A stretch of DNA of 12,859 nt from CALEUX01 sp037439945. Lineage in GTDB: Bacteria; Bacteroidota; Bacteroidia; Bacteroidales; Marinilabiliaceae. Position numbers and translations under genes: made by a program. The stretch is taken from assembly GCA_037439945.1 (NCBI GenBank), contig JBBIVA010000112.1, forward strand, positions 1 through 12,859, in the 5' to 3' direction. The first letter of the stretch is position 1. Every line of letters begins with the position of its first letter. Below, in pieces: positions 6,348 through 12,859 of the stretch. The notes below the pieces were generated by a model, which saw nothing but the letters and a program-made list of their open reading frames with translations, searched no databases and had not been told where the DNA came from.

Positions 6348-7448
6348 GTGAAAAAGCTTTTCTTTTCAATATCGCTTATATTAGTTTTAATTCCGGCACT
6401 CTTTCTGCTTGGCTCCATGTCAACTGCATACATAAGGCCAACCACTCTGCACGTGTTTACCTTTGGCGGATATCTTTTTTCAGTGCTTTGGATTATCAAT
6501 TTTATTGTATTAGTATGGCTTTCAATTCGTAAAAACATTCTTTTGCTTATACCTTTGGCATCTTTGGCAATTTCATGGGAACACTGGACTAATTCATTTC
6601 AGTTTAAAGGAAACACCACTAAAGACGATACCAAATTAGAACGCCCAATAAAGATTATGTCATACAATACCCGGATGTTCGATTTTTATAACCATTCAGG
6701 AATGAAGGGGGCCCCCGACGAAATATTTAAATTTATTATTAATGAAAACCCCGATGTAATATGCTTTCAGGAATATTTTACAAGTCTGCGAAAACCCGAA
6801 TATTCACCCACACAAATAATTGCCCGGTTCAGGCATTATGGCTACCGTCACGTTGAATACCTTAAATCGCGCACCGGAAATACCGGTTACGGCCTGGCAA
6901 CATTTTCCAAATTTCCGGTTATTGATAAAGGATCTATTCGTTTTAAAAACTCCAATAATCAGACAATTTATACTGACATTAATGTTAACGGGAAGTTTGT
7001 ACGTATTTTTAATAACCATCTTGAGTCAATAGGCTTTAAAGATGGTGAACTCAGCGTTCTTGACACTCTTGATTTCAGAATAAGCGAAAGTCAACGAAGG
7101 GGATTGCGCAATATATCTAAAAAACTTAACAGGGCTTTTGCAACGCGCTCAATTCAGGCCGATGCAATTACCCGGCACATAGCTAACTCACCCTACCCTG
7201 TTATAGTTTGCGGCGATTTTAATGACACCCCTGTATCCTATGTGTACCGAACCATGAGAAGTGAATTAAAGGATGCCTTTAAAGAAGCTGGGTCAGGCTT
7301 TGGAGGGACCTATAATGGCCGGCTGCCTTCCTTCAGGATTGATTATATATTCCATTCACCTCAGTTTAAATCATATAATTTTGAACGGCTGAAACTTGAA
7401 TATTCCGACCATTTTCCAATAATAACCACGATAGACCTGGGTAAATAA
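6348..7448 (+). CDS. Membrane-anchored endonuclease/exonuclease/phosphatase (EEP) family protein
   Basis: The 366-residue protein begins with three hydrophobic helices (about 4-22, 36-58 and 62-77). A catalytic domain of the DNase I / inositol-phosphatase / sphingomyelinase superfamily follows from about 100 to the end. Active-site elements are in order: MSYN (104-107), metal-binding QE (141-142), the NNHLES block (222-227), CGDFND (288-293), the IDYIFHS strand (331-337) and SDHFPI (353-358) with the general-base H355. All key residues are present, so it should be an active phosphodiesterase or phosphatase. Whether the substrate is nucleic acid, lipid or sugar phosphate cannot be told. The start is GTG; no ATG lies in frame upstream before a stop, and the next ATG (residue 24) would remove the first helix. 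It sits 31 bases before thyA. Confidence 0.88.
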   Translation: MKKLFFSISLILVLIPALFLLGSMSTAYIRPTTLHVFTFGGYLFSVLWIINFIVLVWLSIRKNILLLIPLASLAISWEHWTNSFQFKGNTTKDDTKLERPIKIMSYNTRMFDFYNHSGMKGAPDEIFKFIINENPDVICFQEYFTSLRKPEYSPTQIIARFRHYGYRHVEYLKSRTGNTGYGLATFSKFPVIDKGSIRFKNSNNQTIYTDINVNGKFVRIFNNHLESIGFKDGELSVLDTLDFRISESQRRGLRNISKKLNRAFATRSIQADAITRHIANSPYPVIVCGDFNDTPVSYVYRTMRSELKDAFKEAGSGFGGTYNGRLPSFRIDYIFHSPQFKSYNFERLKLEYSDHFPIITTIDLGK

Positions 7449-7479
7449 TTGAATTAATAATTATACATCAATCCAATAT

Positions 7480-8274
7480 ATGCAACAATACCACCATTTA
7501 ATGCAACATGTTTTAAAAACGGGTTTCCATAAAGAAGACCGTACAGGAACAGGTACTTTAAGTGTTTTTGGATACCAGATGCGTTTTAACCTGCAGGAAG
7601 GGTTTCCTCTTGTTACTACAAAAAAGCTGCATTTAAAATCAATAATTCACGAATTATTGTGGTTTTTAAAGGGTAGTACCAACGTTGCATACTTACAACA
7701 AAACGGAGTCAGAATATGGAATGAATGGGCACTTGAAAATGGTGATTTAGGCCCAATTTATGGATACCAGTGGAGATCGTGGCCCGATTATAAGGGCGGG
7801 AACATTGACCAGATATCCCAGGTTATTACCTCATTAAAAAACAATCCTGATTCACGCCGCCACATTGTCAGCGCCTGGAATACTGGTCAGATTAACGATA
7901 TGCAACTACCACCATGCCATATTCTGTTTCAGTTTTATGTAGCCGGTGATAAACTTAGTTGTCAGCTTTACCAGCGAAGTGCCGACATTTTTCTGGGAGT
8001 TCCCTTTAATATAGCATCATATGCAATGCTTACCATGATGATAGCACAAGTTGTGGGCCTTAAACCGGGTGATTTTATCCACACCCTTGGTGATGCACAT
8101 ATTTATACAAACCACATTGACCAGGTTAAATTACAATTGACAAGAGAACCCCGCAGTTTACCTGTTTTAATAATAAATAGAGAAAGAAAATCTATTGACG
8201 ATTTTATATTTGATGATTTTCAGTTGGAAGGGTATAACCCTCATCCACATATTAAGGGTGACATATCTGTTTAA
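7480..8274 (+). CDS. thyA: Thymidylate synthase
   Basis: ThyA converts dUMP to dTMP using methylene-tetrahydrofolate and releases dihydrofolate. The 264 residues align end to end with the E. coli enzyme of the same length. DRTGTGTLS (20-28) is the phosphate loop, HELLWFL (57-63) follows, and the nucleophile C146 is in LPPCHILFQFY. QLYQRSADIFLGVPFNIASY (162-181) carries R166, D169 and N177, and the C-terminal region ends in EGYNPHPHIKG. Every catalytic position I can compare is intact. It ends 11 bases before folA, whose product recycles its dihydrofolate, so the pair is a functional operon. The 31-base gap upstream holds no clear terminator, so transcription may come through from the EEP gene. 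Confidence 0.98.
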   Translation: MQQYHHLMQHVLKTGFHKEDRTGTGTLSVFGYQMRFNLQEGFPLVTTKKLHLKSIIHELLWFLKGSTNVAYLQQNGVRIWNEWALENGDLGPIYGYQWRSWPDYKGGNIDQISQVITSLKNNPDSRRHIVSAWNTGQINDMQLPPCHILFQFYVAGDKLSCQLYQRSADIFLGVPFNIASYAMLTMMIAQVVGLKPGDFIHTLGDAHIYTNHIDQVKLQLTREPRSLPVLIINRERKSIDDFIFDDFQLEGYNPHPHIKGDISV

Positions 8275-8285
8275 AATTAGTTTGA

Positions 8286-8780
8286 ATGCAAATATCTTTA
8301 ATAGTAGCGGTTGATAATAATAATGCAATTGGGCAAAACGGCGACCAGCTTGCCTATATCTCAGATGACTTAAAACGGTTTAAACAAATTACATCAGGAC
8401 ATACCATAATAATGGGCCGAAAAACTTATGAAGCATTGCCAAATGGCGCCTTACCAAACAGACAAAATATAGTGGTTACACGCAATAATAACCTGGTATT
8501 CCCCGAATGTAAAATTGTTTCATCAGCCCAGGCTGCAATTGATTTGTGTAAATCCCAAAAAGAGATTTTCATAATTGGGGGCGGTGAGATTTATAACACC
8601 TTTATGCCTTTAGCCTCAACTATTTACCTAACCAGAATCTACCATAGTTTTAAAAAGGCCGACACATGGTTGCCACCAGTCAATTTAAAAACCTGGAAAC
8701 AAAAATCGTTTGAAGGGCCTTTTACTGATACCAAAAGCGGTCTTAATTACTCATTTGAAGTGTTGGAACGCCACCCTTAA
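8286..8780 (+). CDS. folA: Dihydrofolate reductase
   Basis: FolA reduces dihydrofolate to tetrahydrofolate with NADPH, closing the cycle opened by ThyA. The 164 residues show the family pattern: ISLIVAVDNNNAIG (3-16), the catalytic acid D28 in SDDLKRFK, the cofactor-binding MGRKTYEALP (43-52), NIVVTRN (61-67) and IIGGGEIY (96-103). The position of the usual Met20-loop tryptophan (E. coli W22, in PW.LPADL) is A23 here, in QLAYISDDL. The fold and acid are otherwise normal, so the enzyme is probably active with an altered pocket. The gene lies 11 bases after thyA and 42 bases before dnaE. Confidence 0.96.
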   Translation: MQISLIVAVDNNNAIGQNGDQLAYISDDLKRFKQITSGHTIIMGRKTYEALPNGALPNRQNIVVTRNNNLVFPECKIVSSAQAAIDLCKSQKEIFIIGGGEIYNTFMPLASTIYLTRIYHSFKKADTWLPPVNLKTWKQKSFEGPFTDTKSGLNYSFEVLERHP

Positions 8781-8822
8781 TTCAAAACCTTTTTATTCAA
8801 CAAATAAAATGAAGGCATATAT

Positions 8823-11800
8823 ATGAATATTATCCCGTTTACCCATTTGCACGTTCACTCTCAATACTCTATTCTTGATGGTCAGGCAAGTGTTGCCGGT
8901 TTGGTTAAAAAAGCTGCTGCCAACGGTATGAAAGCAATTGCTTTAACCGACCATGGAACTATGTTGGGAATAAAAGAATTTTACGATACCTGTAAAAAAA
9001 ATAAAATTAAACCCATTATAGGTTGTGAAGCCTATGTAGCCCAACGCTCAATTCACAATCGTACTGAAAAAACTGACCGTTCGGGGCGGCACCTGATTAT
9101 ACTTGCAAAAAACAAAACGGGATATAAAAACCTGCTTAAACTAGTGTCAATTGCCAATTTGGAAGGAGTTTTTTACCGCCCACGAATCGACAAGGAACTA
9201 TTGGAGAAACATCACGAGGGGTTAATTATCACAACAGCTTGTCTGGGTGGTGAAATCCCAAAAAAAATAATGCAAGGCGATTTAGAAGGGGCAAGGGATG
9301 CTATAAACTGGTTCAAAAAAATTTTTGGAGATGACTTTTACCTAGAACTACAAAGACATCCGGCTGATGACCCCCGTATGCGACAGGAAGTTTACGAAAA
9401 CCAGGTAAAAGTTAATGACCAGTTGATAAAATTCTCATCCGAGATGGGTGTAAAAGTAGTTGCGGCAAATGATGTGCATTTTGCGGAATCTGCTATGGCC
9501 GAAGCACATGATATAATGATTTGTCTTAATACCGGAAAAGACCTGGATGATGAATCAAGAATGCGTTACACCCATCAGGAATGGTTCAAAACAACCGAGG
9601 AGATGAACATGCTTTTTTACGATGTACCGCAGGCACTCCTTTCAACACAGGAAATAACCGATAAAGTAGAAGAATTTCAGATCGACTCCGATCCCATTAT
9701 GCCTGTGTTTCCAATTCCCGAATCTTTTGGCAATATTGAGTCATACAAATTAAAATTCAACCAAGAAACCCTGGTACCCGAATTTGGTCACGACCGCTAT
9801 TTTGCTCTGGGAGGAGATTATAATCATTTGTTAAGGGTAAAGTTTGAAGCTGATTATCTTGAACATATAACATACATTGGTGCAAAAAAAAAATACGGAG
9901 ACCCAATACCCCAAAATGTTACAGAGAGAATTGATTTTGAACTCAACACCGTAAAAACTATGGGTTTTCCTGGTTATTTTCTTATAGTCCAGGATTTTAT
10001 GAATGCAGCACGAGAAATGGGTGTTTTAGTTGGTCCTGGCCGGGGTTCGGCTGCAGGCTCAGTAACAGCTTATTGCATTGGTATTACATCGGTTGACCCA
10101 ATAAAATACGATCTGCTGTTTGAACGTTTCCTTAATCCAGACCGTATTTCAATGCCTGATGTTGATATTGATTTTGACGATGACGGTCGGCAACTTGTAC
10201 TCGATTACGTGGCCAATAAGTATGGAAGTGATAAAGTAGCGCATATTTGTACACTTGGAACGATGGCCGCTAAATCGGCAATAAAAGATGTGGGGCGTGT
10301 TTTAAAATTGCCCCTTTCCGAGACCGACCGCATTTCAAAATTAATTCCCGAAAAACCTGGCATTAAACTGGCAAATGCTTACAATGAAGTATTAGCCCTT
10401 GAAAAAGAATACGGTAACTTTGTATCAACGAAAAATGTAATTGACAAAAAACTTTCTGAAGCAAGAAGTAGCGGAAAGGAAAAAGACATTGGCAAATATG
10501 AAATTCTTAAAACATTTGCTCAGGAAATTGAACGCGCACGAACAACCGGTGATGAAAAACTGCTGAAAACCCTTGAAATGGCTTGCGCCCTTGAAGGTTC
10601 AATCAGGCAAACAGGTGTTCATGCCTGCGGTGTGCTTATAAGCCGTGATCCGTTAGATGAGCATATCCCGTTAATGCCTGCAAAGGATGCCAAATTAAAG
10701 GTTACACAATACGAAGGGACGCTTGTTGAGTCTATTGGACTATTAAAAATGGACTTTCTGGGATTAAAAACCCTTTCAATACTTAAAGAAACATTGGAGG
10801 CAATTAAACTATCAAAAAATATTGATGTAAACCTTGATGACATAACCTACGAGGACGAAAAAACTTTTAAACTCTTTAGTAACGCCGAAACCACAGCAAT
10901 ATTCCAGTTTGAGTCGGCAGGTATGAAAAAGTACCTCAAAAGCCTACAGCCCAACCGTTTTGAAGATCTCGTTGCTATGAATGCCCTTTACCGGCCGGGG
11001 CCTATGGAATATATCCCAAATTATATTGCCCGTAAACATGGCCGTGAACCAATATTGTACGATCATCCGTTAATGGAAGAATACCTAAAAGAGACCTACG
11101 GTATTACAGTATTCCAGGAACAGGTTATGCTTTTATCCAGAACCCTGGGTGGGTTTACCAGGGGTGAATCTGATTCTTTGCGTAAGGCTATGGGGAAAAA
11201 ACTCCCTGACCAAATGGCCAAACTTAAAGCAAAGTTTGAAGAAGGATGTAAAAAAAACGAAGGTTTTATGAAAGGATGTGCCCAGCTTGATAAAAATCCC
11301 GATTTCGTTATTGAAAAAATTTGGAAGGACTGGGAAGCTTTTGCCAGCTATGCATTTAATAAATCACACTCGGTTTGTTATGCAAATTTAGCATATCAAA
11401 CAGGGTATTTGAAAGCTCATTTTCCTGCTGAATTTATGGCTGGGGTATTAAGCCGAAACCTTAACGATATTGGCAAAATTACTACTTTCATGGAGGAGTG
11501 CCGCCGTATGGGTATCGAAGTTTTAGGCCCTGATGTTAATGAAAGCCACCTGAAATTTAGGGTTAACAAAGCCGGTGCGCTCCGTTTTGGAATGGCGGCC
11601 ATTAAAGGAGTTGGCGAAGGGGTGGTTGAAGAAATTCTGAAGGAGAGAGAGCTAAATGGGCCATTTAAGGACATTTATAATTTTGTTGAACGGGTAAACC
11701 TTCAAACGGTTAATAAAAAAACAATGGAAGCCCTCGCCGATGCAGGTGCGTTCGATAGCCTGGGGAAATTTCACAGGGCCCAGTTTTTTGCGCCCTTCCC

Positions 11801-12602
11801 TGGTGAAGAAGGTACTTTTATAGAGAGGGTTTTAAGGTACGGAAACAAATTTCAAATAGATAAATCAACAAACCAAAACTCCCTTTTTGGTTCAGTTGCA
11901 ATGGTTCTTGAAATTAAAAAACCTGAAATCCCGGTATGTGAGCCAAGATCAACGCTTGAAAACCTTGATAAGGAAAAAGATGTTATTGGCATGTACATTT
12001 CAGCCCATCCGTTGGATGAGTTCAGGCTGGAGCTTCGCCACTACTGTAATCTTCAGCTAAAAGCTTTTGAAGAACTTGGCGCCTTAAGTGGCCGGGAGTT
12101 TACAGTTGGAGGAATGGTAACCTCAGTCAGACGGGGGTTAACCAAGGTTAAAAGCAGCGAATACGGAATACTTACACTGGAGGATTATTCAGGCTCATAT
12201 GAATTTGCTTTCTTCGGCGAAGATTATGTTAAGTTTGCAAATTATATTCAACCCAATTACCACCTTTTAATAAAGGGAAAAATACAACAAAAAAAATTCA
12301 AACCAGAAGAACTGGAAGCAAAAGTTTCCAGCATTACCCTATTGAATGAAGTTTTACAAAAACAAGTCCGTAATTTAACCTTAACAATTCCGTTGCAAAC
12401 AATTACAGGCGAAATTGTAACTGAATTAACTTCCCTTTCGAATGAAAACAAGGGAAATGTAACCTTACAATTCACTATTTTCGACAACGAAAATGAAAGG
12501 CAGAATGTTAATTTACTGTCAAGGTCAGTTAAAATAGATTTAACACCTGAACTGGTGAAATATTTTGAAGAAAAACCTGAAATAAAAATGAGACTTTCTT
12601 AA
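8823..12602 (+). CDS. dnaE: DNA polymerase III subunit alpha (DnaE)
   Basis: This is the replicative polymerase. The 1259 residues are longer than E. coli DnaE (1160). Domains in order: the PHP domain (about 1-280) with H8-x-H10, D19, DHG (43-45), E69, H90, C140 and D217-x-H219; the polymerase core with GPGRGSAAGS (404-413), the catalytic pair D446/D448 in MPDVDIDF, GVHACG (598-603), the third aspartate D644 in LKMDFLGLKTL, YRPGPMEY (723-730), QEQVM (765-769) and FNKSHS (845-850). A helix-hairpin-helix region lies near 920-980, then a likely sliding-clamp motif QNSLF (1018-1022), an OB fold (about 1092-1172) and a C-terminal domain. No trxA follows before the end of the window. The ATG at 8823 gives the usual family N-terminus; a five-codon frame before it overlaps this start. 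Confidence 0.98.
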   Translation: MNIIPFTHLHVHSQYSILDGQASVAGLVKKAAANGMKAIALTDHGTMLGIKEFYDTCKKNKIKPIIGCEAYVAQRSIHNRTEKTDRSGRHLIILAKNKTGYKNLLKLVSIANLEGVFYRPRIDKELLEKHHEGLIITTACLGGEIPKKIMQGDLEGARDAINWFKKIFGDDFYLELQRHPADDPRMRQEVYENQVKVNDQLIKFSSEMGVKVVAANDVHFAESAMAEAHDIMICLNTGKDLDDESRMRYTHQEWFKTTEEMNMLFYDVPQALLSTQEITDKVEEFQIDSDPIMPVFPIPESFGNIESYKLKFNQETLVPEFGHDRYFALGGDYNHLLRVKFEADYLEHITYIGAKKKYGDPIPQNVTERIDFELNTVKTMGFPGYFLIVQDFMNAAREMGVLVGPGRGSAAGSVTAYCIGITSVDPIKYDLLFERFLNPDRISMPDVDIDFDDDGRQLVLDYVANKYGSDKVAHICTLGTMAAKSAIKDVGRVLKLPLSETDRISKLIPEKPGIKLANAYNEVLALEKEYGNFVSTKNVIDKKLSEARSSGKEKDIGKYEILKTFAQEIERARTTGDEKLLKTLEMACALEGSIRQTGVHACGVLISRDPLDEHIPLMPAKDAKLKVTQYEGTLVESIGLLKMDFLGLKTLSILKETLEAIKLSKNIDVNLDDITYEDEKTFKLFSNAETTAIFQFESAGMKKYLKSLQPNRFEDLVAMNALYRPGPMEYIPNYIARKHGREPILYDHPLMEEYLKETYGITVFQEQVMLLSRTLGGFTRGESDSLRKAMGKKLPDQMAKLKAKFEEGCKKNEGFMKGCAQLDKNPDFVIEKIWKDWEAFASYAFNKSHSVCYANLAYQTGYLKAHFPAEFMAGVLSRNLNDIGKITTFMEECRRMGIEVLGPDVNESHLKFRVNKAGALRFGMAAIKGVGEGVVEEILKERELNGPFKDIYNFVERVNLQTVNKKTMEALADAGAFDSLGKFHRAQFFAPFPGEEGTFIERVLRYGNKFQIDKSTNQNSLFGSVAMVLEIKKPEIPVCEPRSTLENLDKEKDVIGMYISAHPLDEFRLELRHYCNLQLKAFEELGALSGREFTVGGMVTSVRRGLTKVKSSEYGILTLEDYSGSYEFAFFGEDYVKFANYIQPNYHLLIKGKIQQKKFKPEELEAKVSSITLLNEVLQKQVRNLTLTIPLQTITGEIVTELTSLSNENKGNVTLQFTIFDNENERQNVNLLSRSVKIDLTPELVKYFEEKPEIKMRLS

Positions 12603-12652
12603 CCTACTAATCAGGATATGCTGAAAAACATTTAAAGGCAAAACAATCAGGG

Positions 12653-12818
12653 TTGTGCAAAATATTTCAATTCATTTTTGTGCAGTGTTTTAGAACTATA
12701 TAACTAAAATTGTGTGCATTTAGGGATGGTTGAAAAGTGGGTAACTAGCCCGCCTTGAAAAAATGACGTTAAGTAATTGGTGTGGTTTGCTTTTAAAAAG
12801 GCCACCTGTTTTGTGCAA
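12653..12818 (+). repeat. Recurring TTGTGCA words
   Basis: TTGTGCA occurs at 12653, 12678 and 12811, with a related GTGTGCA at 12712-12718. Two of them extend to near-identical 12-mers, TTTTGTGCAGTG (12676-12687) and TTTTGTGCAATG (12809-12820). Spacing is irregular, so this is not an iteron array. They may be binding sites or debris of a small repeat element. Confidence 0.35.
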
Positions 12819-12837
12819 TGCATGACCCACTTTTAAA
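12730..12837. repeat. Inverted repeat AAAAGTGGGT / ACCCACTTTT bracketing about 100 bases
   Basis: AAAAGTGGGT (12733-12742) and ACCCACTTTT (12825-12834) are perfect inverted copies, extending to 12 of 13 matching positions (12730-12742 and 12825-12837). They enclose 82 bases with no coding sequence. The arrangement fits a small non-autonomous element or the arms of a long-loop hairpin. No target-site duplication was confirmed beside it. Confidence 0.42.
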
Positions 12838-12859
12838 TTTTCATTTCAAGTATTTCGGT

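Larger units (their letters stand above)
12603..12859. other. Non-coding, repeat-rich region after dnaE
   Basis: From the dnaE stop to the window end no frame of useful length or recognisable product exists on either strand. The region contains repeated TTGTGCA words and an inverted repeat enclosing about 80 bases, described separately. No strong terminator (GC stem plus T-tract) is visible directly after dnaE. Confidence 0.5.

Noticed and set aside
7480..12602. thyA-folA-dnaE as a phage-derived nucleotide/replication module
   Set aside because: All three are typical full-length chromosomal enzymes with composition like their neighbours, and no phage gene is nearby.

Overview
The window looks like ordinary chromosome from a member of the phylum Bacteroidota, most likely in or near Bacteroidales/Marinilabiliales. 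The evidence is the low GC content, two TAnnTTTG boxes (the Bacteroidota -7 element) ahead of genes, few Shine-Dalgarno sequences, a Bacteroidota-style MutL, rhomboid pair and DnaE, and the run mutL - rhomboid - rhomboid - EEP-family protein, which I recall as a common order in this phylum. The phylum call is inference from family resemblance; no search was possible.

Layout. The left edge (1-666) holds a broken signalling gene: the last part of a PAS domain and a short, degenerate chemoreceptor-type coiled coil on the + strand. Its 5' part is missing behind a stop at 49-51. The first 60 bases do not belong to it and may be the edge of a mobile element. An RluA-family pseudouridine synthase (702-1406, - strand) converges on it. 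A 510-base spacer follows, with a divergent promoter at each end. From 1917 to 12602 every gene is on the + strand: a 110-residue membrane-anchored protein, mutL, two unequal rhomboid proteases, a membrane-anchored endonuclease/exonuclease/phosphatase-family protein, thyA, folA and dnaE. Gaps inside this run are 8-42 bases, except 162 bases after mutL and 300 bases after the second rhomboid. It is therefore probably three transcription units or one leaky one. The last 257 bases are non-coding, with an inverted repeat and repeated TTGTGCA words.

How the genes fit together. MutL repairs replication errors and DnaE is the replicative polymerase. ThyA makes dTMP and releases dihydrofolate, which FolA recycles, so the right half is a nucleotide-supply and DNA-synthesis block. 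The rhomboids and the EEP-family protein share the neighbourhood, but nothing in the sequence ties them to DNA metabolism.

I see no new multi-gene system. The points most worth a second look are residue-level: a His-to-Arg change in the MutL endonuclease motif, an apparently complete PHP metal site in DnaE, and an Ala at the usual active-site Trp of FolA. The decayed, possibly element-bordered left edge and the repeat-rich right edge also merit a check.
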